Positions 1-6,315 of a stretch of 9,745 nt of DNA are shown one piece after another (within the stretch, counting starts at the first letter, position 1; each line of letters opens with the position of its first letter). The translations under genes were made by a program, and so were the position numbers. The notes below the pieces were generated by a model, which was not told the DNA's origin, searched no databases, and worked only from the letters and a program-made list of their open reading frames with translations. The DNA is from Oribacterium sp. (GTDB taxonomy: Bacteria; Bacillota_A; Clostridia; Lachnospirales; Lachnospiraceae). Where the stretch lies: assembly GCA_017940955.1 (NCBI GenBank), contig JAGAXP010000119.1:1-9745 (forward strand). Reading direction: 5' to 3'.

Positions 1-504
1 CCTGTCGGCAAATACCTCTGCCGCGGCTCGGAGTCCCATGGCCTTTGCAGCCTTATAGAGCTCTCCTGAAGGAATGGCCATAACTATAAGCTCCGGATCA
101 TAGTCCTTTATGGCCTTACAGATCGCCTCTGACATTGCAGGGTCCTTTGCTGCCATATTGTAAAATGCACCATGGGGCTTTACATGCTGAAGCTTCATCC
201 CCTGTGCCTTCAGAAAAGCATCCAGAGCGCCTATCTGGTAAAGAGTGTAATCATAAGCTTCATCATCGGAAACCACCATGTTGCGGCGTCCGAAGCCCAT
301 GAGGTCAGGGTATCCCGAATGTGCTCCCACCCTGATACCGGCAGCCTTTGCCGCCTCTATAGTTTTATGCATAACCGTCGGATCCGAAGCATGAAATCCG
401 CAGGCAACATTGGCACTTGTTATAAGCGGGATTATCTCGCTGTCCATTCCCAATGTATAGCGCCCGAAGCTCTCTCCTAAATCACTGTTTAAATCTACCC
501 GCAT
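1..504 (-). CDS. pxpA: 5-oxoprolinase subunit PxpA (LamB/YcsF family), 3' end cut by window edge
   Basis: The first 168 residues of a LamB/YcsF-family protein, the PxpA subunit of the prokaryotic ATP-dependent 5-oxoprolinase, which converts 5-oxoproline (pyroglutamate) to glutamate in the cytoplasm. Visible family motifs are DLNSDLGESFG (residues 4-14), ANVACGFHASDP (31-42), GAHSGYPD (60-67) and HVKPHGAFYN (107-116). The last codons before the edge read AEVFADR, also conserved in the family. Family members are about 250 residues, so roughly 80 are missing off the left edge. The ATG at 502-504 is supported by a strong ribosome binding site (GGAGGAGAG, plus-strand positions 511-519) six bases upstream. 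It is the last gene in view of the pxpB-pxpC-accB-accC-pxpA order, 131 nt after accC. By family knowledge PxpA is the likely hydrolase-like partner of PxpB and PxpC. Identification is secure; exact substrate is inferred from family. Confidence 0.95.
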   Translation of the reverse strand, partial: MRVDLNSDLGESFGRYTLGMDSEIIPLITSANVACGFHASDPTVMHKTIEAAKAAGIRVGAHSGYPDLMGFGRRNMVVSDDEAYDYTLYQIGALDAFLKAQGMKLQHVKPHGAFYNMAAKDPAMSEAICKAIKDYDPELIVMAIPSGELYKAAKAMGLRAAAEVFADR

Positions 505-539
505 CTTTATCTCTCCTCCACTATTGTTTCATCCGACAC

Positions 540-613
540 ATGGATCACTGACTCCGTCCCCCGGATCCACCCGGAATCCGATTTTCGGACCATGGACCAC
601 TAACCCCGTCCCC
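540..613. repeat. Two near-identical 22-nt direct repeats between accC and pxpA
   Basis: Copies at 540-561 and 592-613 match at 19 of 22 positions; both begin ATGGA and end CCGTCCCC on the plus strand, 52 nt apart start to start. Between them lies a small hairpin, TCCGA (577-581) with TCGGA (585-589). The repeats are C-rich on the plus strand and unlike the flanking coding DNA. No open reading frame with a ribosome binding site covers them. They could be a dispersed genomic repeat, or form RNA structure in the accC-pxpA mRNA. Function unknown. Confidence 0.6.
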
Positions 614-635
614 TAGGTTCATTTCGGGCCGGGAG

Positions 636-1985
636 TCATCTGCCGCCTTTTACAAACAGTTCTATAAAACCCGTGTCTGCCTTTCCTTCACAGAAGGTGG
701 GATTGTTCATGATCTTGTACTGGAAATCGAGATTCGTATCAACCCCCATGATGAGGGTCTCATCAAGTGCCGCCTTCATCTTCATTATAGCAGAAGCTCT
801 GTCGGGAGCATGAACTATGATCTTTGCGATCATGGAGTCGTATTCCGAAGGTATGGTATAGCCTGTATAGACAGCGCTATCCACTCTGACGCCGTTTCCT
901 CCGGGAAGCAGCAGATTCGTGATCTTTCCGGGGCTCGGCATGAAATGCTTCTCGGGGATCTCTGCATTGACACGGCACTCTATGGTATGACCTTTTAGTA
1001 CGATGTCTTCCTGGATGAAGCTAAGCTTCTCTCCGGCAGCAACTCTTATCTGCTCCACCAGAAGATCCGTTCCGGTTTCCATTTCCGTAACCCCGTGCTC
1101 TACCTGGATACGGGTATTCATCTCCATGAAATAGTACTCCCCGCTCTGATCCACGATGAACTCAATGGTACCGGCACTGTTATATGAAACGGTCTTTGCC
1201 GCCAGCGCCGCATCCCGGTACATCCGTTCCCTGGTCTCATCGCTGATGGCAGGCGACGGCGACTCCTCTATAAGCTTCTGGTGATTACGCTGCACAGAAC
1301 AGTCGCGTTCCCCCAGGGTCACAACATTACCGAACTTATCCCCAATGAGCTGGATCTCTACGTGACGCGGATGAACCACCAGCTTCTCGATATACATGGT
1401 ATCATCGCCGAAGGCATTGGCGGACTCACGCTGGGCGGTGTTGAAGGCATCCTCAAAATCCTCGGGTGCGAAGCATTCACGCATACCTCTTCCGCCGCCT
1501 CCGGAGCTTGCTTTTATCATCACCGGAAAGCCTATCTTCTCCGCTTCCTTCATGGCAAGTGCCGCATCAAAAACCGGTTCCTTTGTTCCCGGCACCACCG
1601 GCACCCCTGCCGCCATCATCATCTTTCTGGCAGCTGATTTGTTGCCCATTTTGTCGATGATGTCCGCATCAGGCCCGATAAATACAATGTTGTTTTCCGC
1701 ACACTTCCGGGCAAACTCGCTGTTCTCGGACAGGAAACCATAACCCGGATGTATCGCCTCGCACTCCATATTTATAGCAGCAGAGATGATTGCGTCAATG
1801 TTCAGGTAGGAATCCCTGGCAGGTCCCTCACCGATACATACCCTCATATCCGCAAGACGCACATGAAGCGCATTTTTATCCTCCTTTGAGTACACCGCAA
1901 CAGAAGCAATGCCCATGTCACGGAGCGCTCTGATGACCCGCACGGCTATCTCGCCGCGGTTCGCGATCAAAACTCTTTTAAACAT
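636..1985 (-). CDS. accC: Biotin carboxylase (AccC-type), 5-oxoprolinase operon paralogue
   Basis: A 449-residue, full-length biotin carboxylase that uses ATP and bicarbonate to carboxylate biotin on a carrier protein. The ATP-grasp fold is intact: N-terminal MFKRVLIANRGEIAVRV, Lys116, Lys158 followed by the glycine-rich loop SSGGGGRGMR (160-169), the QRNHQK segment with Lys237, Glu275, Glu288, Asn290, Arg292, Glu296 and Arg338. These match the catalytic residues of E. coli AccC nearly position for position. One oddity is QVEHGVTE (294-301), where the usual AccC text is QVEHPVTE. The start ATG has GGAG (plus-strand 1992-1995) six bases upstream. Just before that lies a 6-bp hairpin with one G-U pair (2001-2006 with 2013-2018). 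It follows accB after 79 nt. No accA or accD is nearby, so it probably serves the neighbouring PxpB/PxpC rather than fatty-acid synthesis; that assignment is inference, the enzyme activity is secure. Confidence 0.96.
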   Translation of the reverse strand: MFKRVLIANRGEIAVRVIRALRDMGIASVAVYSKEDKNALHVRLADMRVCIGEGPARDSYLNIDAIISAAINMECEAIHPGYGFLSENSEFARKCAENNIVFIGPDADIIDKMGNKSAARKMMMAAGVPVVPGTKEPVFDAALAMKEAEKIGFPVMIKASSGGGGRGMRECFAPEDFEDAFNTAQRESANAFGDDTMYIEKLVVHPRHVEIQLIGDKFGNVVTLGERDCSVQRNHQKLIEESPSPAISDETRERMYRDAALAAKTVSYNSAGTIEFIVDQSGEYYFMEMNTRIQVEHGVTEMETGTDLLVEQIRVAAGEKLSFIQEDIVLKGHTIECRVNAEIPEKHFMPSPGKITNLLLPGGNGVRVDSAVYTGYTIPSEYDSMIAKIIVHAPDRASAIMKMKAALDETLIMGVDTNLDFQYKIMNNPTFCEGKADTGFIELFVKGGR

Positions 1986-2064
1986 CTATATCTCCATTCC
2001 GCCACCTTTTCGGGCGGCACAAACAGTGATGAAAGTATCGACTGTTCTCCGGACCACCGCCGGA

Positions 2065-2559
2065 TCAGATCTTCTTAACTCTGAAAAGCGGCTGTCCGTA
2101 CTCAACCTTCTGCTCATTGGAAACCAGCACTGCCTCGATCTCGCAGTCATAGTCTGCGGTGATTTCATTCATCATCTTCATGGCTTCAACTATGCAGACT
2201 GTCTCTCCTGCTTTAACCTTGTCTCCAACCTTAACATAGGCCGGGATCTCGGGTCCTGCCGCGGAGTAAAAGGTTCCTACTATAGGAGAGGTAATGTTTA
2301 CCTCCGTCTCATCATCCACTGCTCCGAGAGCTGCTGTCTGCCCTCCTGCCGAAAATGCCGGGCTGCCTGCTGCATTACCGGAAACCATAACCGGCGTTCC
2401 CACTGCGCCCTGATACATCATCGGCTGTGCAGCGCCGCAGTCTTTGATTCCTGTCTTACTCATGGAGATCTTGAAATCCCCGTCCTTTATGGAAATGGTA
2501 TCGAGAGTTGAGCCCTCCAGTATCTTTACCAGTCCCTCTATCTTCTCTAAATCAATCAT
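2065..2559 (-). CDS. accB: Biotin carboxyl carrier protein (AccB-type)
   Basis: A 164-residue carrier protein that shuttles carboxybiotin between biotin carboxylase and a carboxyltransferase. The biotinyl domain occupies about residues 88-164 and contains SPIVGTFY (91-98) and the biotinylation motif EAMKMM (125-130), with Lys128 the modified residue. The N-terminal 35 residues (MIDLEKIEGLVKIL...) resemble the AccB N-terminal helix and strand. Residues 40-85 form a flexible linker rich in Ala, Gly, Ser, Val and Met, as is usual for AccB. AGGGG lies about six bases before the ATG. It sits 79 nt before accC and 112 nt after pxpC, so carrier and carboxylase form a pair inside the 5-oxoprolinase operon. 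Biotinylation would need a BirA-type ligase encoded elsewhere. Confidence 0.95.
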   Translation of the reverse strand: MIDLEKIEGLVKILEGSTLDTISIKDGDFKISMSKTGIKDCGAAQPMMYQGAVGTPVMVSGNAAGSPAFSAGGQTAALGAVDDETEVNITSPIVGTFYSAAGPEIPAYVKVGDKVKAGETVCIVEAMKMMNEITADYDCEIEAVLVSNEQKVEYGQPLFRVKKI

Positions 2560-2592
2560 AGGTATCCCCTTCCATTCGTTCCACTATCTACT

Positions 2593-2671
2593 GATTCCTG
2601 TCTGATCACAATACTCTCCGCCGGCGCAAAATCTCTTAACCATGCCGGATCGAACAGATGATTCAGGAATC
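2593..2671 (-). other. Inverted repeat in the pxpC-accB spacer
   Basis: GATTCCTG (2593-2600) and CAGGAATC (2664-2671) are perfect 8-base complements, separated by 63 nt. They span almost the whole spacer, and the distal arm abuts the pxpC stop codon. In the mRNA they could close a large stem-loop just upstream of the accB ribosome binding site. There is no U-tract, so this is not an intrinsic terminator. It may be chance. Confidence 0.3.
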
Positions 2672-3682
2672 TCACTCTTCAAACAGCCTCTCCAGTCTCT
2701 TGGCAGTGAGCCTCACCTCCAGAACCTCCTTGCAAGGCTTATGGATGCGGTTTCTGAACTCCTGATACTCATGCTCCTGCACCTTCAGAAGATGCTGGGC
2801 CTCCTCAACCGATATCTGCTGAAACCTTATCTTGTCATCTATACGTCTCTGCGCCACCTTCGGAAGATCCACGGTTGCAACGGTTCCGATCTTCGCATAC
2901 CCCCCGGCAGTCTGATGATCCGCCAGCAGTATGATGGGCTTTCCGTGAGCCGGCACCTGGATGGCTCCGAGGGCTATACCGTCAGAGATAATGTCTGAGC
3001 CCGCCTTGCTTTCCACAAAAGGTCCGTCCAGTCTCACGCCCATTCTGTCAAAATTACTTGAAATGGTGAATTCGCTGTTCAAAAAAGTGTCCAGTCCCTT
3101 CGCCGAGAATGCCTCCGCCTGGGGTCCCATCACAACCCTTACGGTGACAGCATTATCATCAAACTCATGAAGCGGCAGAGTTCTCGAAAGGAAATACGGG
3201 AGATACTTTCTTCTCTTGATTCTGGTGGAAATGTAGTCTCCGTCCCTTAACTTTCTTCCCTTGAAACCACCGATACCGCACTTTAGATTCGTACTTCTGG
3301 AACCCATGACCACGGGAACCTGAAGGTAATTTGAAAACGCTATATAGCAGGTTCTTCCGGTTCTTGCGGAGCCCACCTTCAGCACATCGCCCTTCTTAAC
3401 ATAGATGGCGGTGTACATGGGCACGGGGTCATCATTAAGCTCAGGACGAAAATCTCCGCCTGTGATCGCTATGATCTGGTCTGACGTAAACTCCAGGGTC
3501 GGACCGATAAGTGTACATTCGAGAACTGCCTCATTTTCAGGATTGTCCAAAAGAAGATTTGCGATCCTGAAGGAACGCGGATCCATAACGCCGCTTACAT
3601 TGAAGCCCTGGCTCTGGTATCCATATCTTCCGAAGTCCTGAACCGTGGTAAGCAGTCCTCCCTTTAAAACTCTGAATCCCAT
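2672..3682 (-). CDS. pxpC: 5-oxoprolinase subunit PxpC (AHS2/KipA, biotin-dependent carboxyltransferase family)
   Basis: A 336-residue AHS2-domain protein (KipA/YbgK family). With PxpB it forms the activating half of the ATP-dependent 5-oxoprolinase. Motifs include TTVQDFGRYGYQSQG (12-26), the segment from GSRSTNLKCGIGGF (127-140) to GRKLRDGD, SNFDRMGVRLDGP (209-221) and the SDGIALGAIQVPAHGKP stretch (233-249) followed by ILLADHQTAGGYAKIG. Length is normal for the family. Its ATG directly abuts the pxpB stop (TAAATG, no spacer), with GGGGAGG inside the end of pxpB as ribosome binding site, so the two are translationally coupled and likely made in equal amounts. The AHS1/AHS2 pair is also the carboxyltransferase part of urea carboxylase, which makes the following accB and accC notable. 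C-terminal residues about 290-336 are charged and likely helical. Confidence 0.96.
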   Translation of the reverse strand: MGFRVLKGGLLTTVQDFGRYGYQSQGFNVSGVMDPRSFRIANLLLDNPENEAVLECTLIGPTLEFTSDQIIAITGGDFRPELNDDPVPMYTAIYVKKGDVLKVGSARTGRTCYIAFSNYLQVPVVMGSRSTNLKCGIGGFKGRKLRDGDYISTRIKRRKYLPYFLSRTLPLHEFDDNAVTVRVVMGPQAEAFSAKGLDTFLNSEFTISSNFDRMGVRLDGPFVESKAGSDIISDGIALGAIQVPAHGKPIILLADHQTAGGYAKIGTVATVDLPKVAQRRIDDKIRFQQISVEEAQHLLKVQEHEYQEFRNRIHKPCKEVLEVRLTAKRLERLFEE

Positions 3683-4411
3683 TTAGTCCTCCCCTTCATG
3701 CACTGTGACTTCGTAGGTACCTGCCTCCACGGCCGCTTTGATCTCAAGGTACTTTTCTTCCGTTACAGGCACAAATCTTATGTAATCGCCGGCTTCCACC
3801 AGAATCGGTGTTTCTCTGTCCGGATCGTAGGTCTTCACAGGTGTCATACCCATGAGCTGCCATCCTCCGGGAGAGTCCATAGGATAAATTCCCGTCTGGG
3901 ATCCGCCGATGCCTACAGAGCCGGCCGGTATCCTGACTCTCGGTGACGCAAGTCTCGGTGTATGTATCTTTTCATCCAGACCCCCAAGATAGGTAAAACC
4001 CGGCAAAAATCCCAACATATATATAAGGTAATCCTTACTGCTGTGGATCTTAATGACTTCCTCCTCACTGATTCCCGCATGCTCCGCAATTGCACTCAGG
4101 TCCGGACCATAGGTTCCGCCGTAAACCACCGGGATTTCCCAGACTTTCTTTTTTCCTGCCTCCGAATGAGATTCCATGCGGACTATAGACTCCACTCTCT
4201 TAAAGAGAGCCTCATAGCTTATTACCAGAGGATTGTAATTGATAAGAAGAGAACAGTAGGTAGGTATCATGTCAATGATACCGGAAATCTGCTGTGCCCT
4301 GATGAGCTTTGCAGCCGCAGCGATTTTCTGATTAACCTCCGGACTTATAACCTGCTCGAACTGTATAAGCAGCGAGGCATCTCCCTCCGGCACTATTTTG
4401 ATATTCTGCAT
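3683..4411 (-). CDS. pxpB: 5-oxoprolinase subunit PxpB (AHS1/KipI family)
   Basis: A 242-residue AHS1-domain protein (KipI/YbgJ family), the partner of PxpC in 5-oxoprolinase. It has an N-terminal region of about 85 residues (starting IKIVPEGDASLLIQF) and the AHS1 core, with IPVVYGGTYGPDL (93-105), GFLPGFTYLGGL (134-145), PRVRIPAGSVGIGGSQTGIY (157-176) and SPGGWQLMG (180-188). Length is typical. AGGAG precedes the ATG by seven bases. It starts 89 nt downstream of the transporter gene, across a perfect hairpin (4443-4467), and runs straight into pxpC. In Bacillus subtilis the homologue KipI inhibits the sporulation kinase KinA; the company of pxpC, pxpA, accB and accC here argues for the metabolic role. 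Confidence 0.96.
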   Translation of the reverse strand: MQNIKIVPEGDASLLIQFEQVISPEVNQKIAAAAKLIRAQQISGIIDMIPTYCSLLINYNPLVISYEALFKRVESIVRMESHSEAGKKKVWEIPVVYGGTYGPDLSAIAEHAGISEEEVIKIHSSKDYLIYMLGFLPGFTYLGGLDEKIHTPRLASPRVRIPAGSVGIGGSQTGIYPMDSPGGWQLMGMTPVKTYDPDRETPILVEAGDYIRFVPVTEEKYLEIKAAVEAGTYEVTVHEGED

Positions 4412-4442
4412 AAATGCTCCTATACCTAATAATATAAGTAAT

Positions 4443-4467
4443 GCTCATGTGGGTAAGCCACATGAGC
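4443..4467 (-). terminator. Perfect 10-bp hairpin between transporter gene and pxpB; attenuator or mRNA processing site
   Basis: GCTCATGTGG (4443-4452) and CCACATGAGC (4458-4467) are exact complements around a 5-nt loop. In the transcript the stem is followed by ATTACTTATATTATT, which is U/A-rich but not a true run of U. Efficient termination is therefore doubtful. Partial read-through, or protection of the upstream transporter message from 3' decay, fits better, since pxpB has no obvious promoter of its own in the 89-nt spacer. Confidence 0.6.
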
Positions 4468-4500
4468 GTTTACTCTTAAACACGTTTAATAATTAAATGA

Positions 4501-5778
4501 TCATGCAAACAGCTTGCTGAAGTTTCCGAGTGCTGTGATACCTACATAAGCCGAAATGATAACTACCAGTACTCCGAGAACCAGGAGAACCTTAGGATGC
4601 TTGTAATCAGCGCCCATGATGGACTTCTTCTGTGAAGCTACCAGCGAGATTCCGAGAGATATAGGAAGGATAAGTCCGTTAACGGCACCTGCTATGATAA
4701 GGAGAGCCGCCGGTGAACCGGAGATGATCATTACCAGTGTTGAAACTGCGATGAATCCTATAACCCATAAATTCTCGTGATCTGAAATTCCCTTGTTGAA
4801 GGTCTTCAGGAAGGATACAGATGTATAAGCTGCACCGATAACTGATGTAACTGCTGCGCAGAGAAGAACCAGTCCTGCAAAACGATATCCCAACTGACCT
4901 GCTCCCTGGCGGAATGCATCTGCCGCAGGGTTTCCGCTGTCAAGTGTTGCTCCGTTTACCACTACACCGAGAACTGCAAGGAAAAGGAATACTCTTACAA
5001 GTGCTGCAATGAAGATACCTGTAACTGAGCTCTTTGTAACCTCTGCGAGCTTATCCTTACCTGTCATGCCTGCATCGATAAGTCTGTGTGCACCTGAGAA
5101 GGTGATATATCCTCCGACTGTTCCGCCGAGAAGTGTAAGGATCGCAGGGAAAAGCGGTGCGTAGCCTGTTGAAGGTGCGAAAGTATTAACAACCGCATCA
5201 CCTACAGGTGGCTTTACGATCAGGATGACGATGAAGATAACTGCGATCATAACGCCGCCCAGGATCTTAACCAGTGTATCCATAACACCCTTGGCATTCT
5301 TGGAAAGGAATACTCCGATGGCGATGGCACCTGTCAGTACGTAGCCCACTGTTGTGGGAATTCCGAGAAGTGTGTTGAATCCAAGTGCTCCGCCGCCGAC
5401 ATTACCGATGTTGAAAACCAGACCGCCCAGAACGATAAGTCCTGACAAGAAATATCCGAGACCCGGAAGGACCTTATTGGCGATATCCTGTCCTCTTAAG
5501 CCGGTTGCGCAAAGCACGCGCCAGATGTTGAGCTGTGCGATAGCCGCAAGTACAACCGATGCCAGGATAACGAATCCGAAGCTTGCCTGATGCTGTCCCG
5601 TAAAGGATGAAGTCTGTGTCAGGAATCCGGGTCCGATAGCACTGGTGGCCATCAGGAATGCTGCACCGAGAAGTGCTCCGCTGCTCTTTTTTGCCTTTAC
5701 ATCTGCACCTGCAAATGCCTTTGAATCTGCGTCGAGCTCAGCAGCTACAGCCATAGAAACGTTTTTGTTGTCGTTCAT
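4501..5778 (-). CDS. NRAMP-family membrane transporter, YcsG-like, lacking canonical metal-site motifs
   Basis: A 425-residue, strongly hydrophobic protein with about 11 membrane segments and the overall layout of NRAMP transporters (LeuT fold). The unwound first helix reads SAIGPGFLTQTSSFTGQ (46-62), where metal-transporting NRAMPs have DPGN. The helix-6 region reads GGTVGGYITFSG (218-229), where they have the Met-Pro-His motif. It thus belongs to the divergent YcsG-like branch, which in Bacillus subtilis also sits beside the ycsF/kipI/kipA (pxp) genes. As first gene of this operon it is a candidate importer of 5-oxoproline or a related compound; an inorganic cation role is less likely given the missing ligands. 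An ATG at 5866-5868 would add 30 residues, but that segment (Arg, Lys and Asn rich) has no matching membrane feature, while the ATG at 5776-5778 follows GGAGGGGG at ideal spacing. Family membership is secure, substrate is inferred. Confidence 0.88.
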   Translation of the reverse strand: MNDNKNVSMAVAAELDADSKAFAGADVKAKKSSGALLGAAFLMATSAIGPGFLTQTSSFTGQHQASFGFVILASVVLAAIAQLNIWRVLCATGLRGQDIANKVLPGLGYFLSGLIVLGGLVFNIGNVGGGALGFNTLLGIPTTVGYVLTGAIAIGVFLSKNAKGVMDTLVKILGGVMIAVIFIVILIVKPPVGDAVVNTFAPSTGYAPLFPAILTLLGGTVGGYITFSGAHRLIDAGMTGKDKLAEVTKSSVTGIFIAALVRVFLFLAVLGVVVNGATLDSGNPAADAFRQGAGQLGYRFAGLVLLCAAVTSVIGAAYTSVSFLKTFNKGISDHENLWVIGFIAVSTLVMIISGSPAALLIIAGAVNGLILPISLGISLVASQKKSIMGADYKHPKVLLVLGVLVVIISAYVGITALGNFSKLFA

Positions 5779-5785
5779 ATTAAGT

Positions 5786-5793
5786 CCCCCTCC
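5786..5793 (-). promoter_or_regulatory. Ribosome binding site deciding the transporter start
   Basis: GGAGGGGG on the minus strand, seven bases before the ATG at 5776-5778. It is one of the strongest sites in the window and selects this start over the in-frame ATG 90 bases upstream. Confidence 0.8.
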
Positions 5794-5816
5794 GTTAATT
5801 TTATAATTGGTTCGGT

Positions 5817-6034
5817 AGATTCTATAACCTTTAAGATTCTGCCTCCTGCATCCCGGATCGTCCGTCACTGCTTCAATGAAAGAATCTTCACAGATTCCTC
5901 TTAGCCATTCAAAGCCGCGCGGCTCCCACGTTTAAAAAGAAAATCGTGGGCAGATACGATATTTAAAGACATATTTAAGGACACAACATCAGTTTTTTGA
6001 GACGTTTTTTGGTCTTAAAAGGTTATGTATCTGC
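5817..6034 (-). ncRNA. Candidate structured 5' leader (cis-regulatory RNA) of the transporter-pxp operon
   Basis: The leader between the predicted promoter and the transporter start holds several perfect complements, given here as minus-strand RNA. GCAGATAC (6027-6034) pairs with GTATCTGC (5950-5957), closing a 69-nt loop. CCCACG (5945-5950) pairs with CGTGGG (5925-5930). AGCCGCGCGGCT (5913-5924) is self-complementary. AGGAATCT (5892-5899) pairs with AGATTCTT (5880-5887) in a tight hairpin with loop GUGA. The segment AAGATTCT (5881-5888) can instead pair with AGAATCTT (5833-5840), or seven bases of it with AGAATCT (5817-5823), just above the ribosome binding site. A small hairpin CGGA-CGA-TCCG (5854-5864) lies inside. 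Mutually exclusive pairings near a start codon are what a riboswitch or protein-responsive leader would show. I see no T-box, TPP, cobalamin, SAM or manganese (yybP-ykoY) signature. Confidence 0.45.
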
Positions 6035-6057
6035 AAAACGCTTTAAGTTATGGTTAT

Positions 6058-6086
6058 ATGATAATGGTACTTAAACATAAAATCAA
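6058..6086 (-). promoter_or_regulatory. Predicted sigma-A promoter of the transporter-pxp operon
   Basis: On the minus strand, TTGATT (6081-6086, 4 of 6 to the -35 consensus) is followed after exactly 17 nt by TATCAT (6058-6063, 5 of 6 to the -10 consensus). Transcription would begin near 6050 and give a leader of about 270 nt. It lies downstream of the terminator of the preceding gene, where an operon promoter is expected. Confidence 0.45.
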
Positions 6087-6279
6087 GGGTTTTTCGCGGA
6101 TTATTTAAGAAATATTTTATTTTCATAAACTGTGGGAATATGAGACATGTACATTCGTGTCTGATTTCCGTTTAACATTTTAACTATAATATATATAGGT
6201 TATCCCTATGGTTTCGGTGTCAGTTGAAAATAGGTCGGCAAGCAGTTTAGCAAGTACGTGTAGGAACATTTTATATATC
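6087..6279. other. AT-rich upstream region with possible operator
   Basis: Between the predicted operon promoter and the preceding terminator there is no gene on either strand. The DNA is AT-rich, including an alternating TA stretch near 6185-6197. It contains AGACA-N10-TGTCT (6143-6147 and 6158-6162), an imperfect dyad about 57 bp above the predicted -35 box, and a weaker dyad ATAGG/CCTAT near 6195-6210. Either could bind a regulator, but both are short enough to be chance. No regulator gene lies in the window. Confidence 0.25.
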
Positions 6280-6306
6280 AAAAAGCTCCGGTCTGCAGAC
6301 CGGAGC
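6280..6306 (-). terminator. Intrinsic terminator after the PanE-like gene
   Basis: A perfect 22-nt palindrome (6285-6306; GCTCCGGTC, loop TGCA, GACCGGAGC) lies nine bases after the TGA stop codon. On the minus strand it is followed by TTTTT (6280-6284). This is a classic Rho-independent terminator and separates the right-hand genes from the transporter-pxp operon. Confidence 0.92.
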
Positions 6307-6315
6307 CCTTAATGC

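Noticed and set aside
636..2559. accB/accC as the housekeeping acetyl-CoA carboxylase
   Set aside because: No accA, accD or fatty-acid synthesis gene lies nearby, and both genes sit between pxpC and pxpA. It cannot be fully excluded without the rest of the genome.
2584..2643. A 19-codon minus-strand reading frame (MVKRFCAGGEYCDQ...) ending just before accB
   Set aside because: There is no convincing ribosome binding site, and it overlaps an inverted repeat that better explains the spacer.
2672..4411. KipI/KipA as sporulation-kinase regulators linked to the nearby spore photoproduct lyase-like gene
   Set aside because: The same families form PxpB/PxpC, and the pxpA, accB and accC neighbours favour metabolism. 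The SPL-like gene is in a separate unit beyond a terminator.
5779..5868. A 30-residue N-terminal extension of the transporter from the ATG at 5866-5868
   Set aside because: The strong ribosome binding site at 5786-5793 selects the internal ATG, and the extension overlaps the candidate leader RNA.
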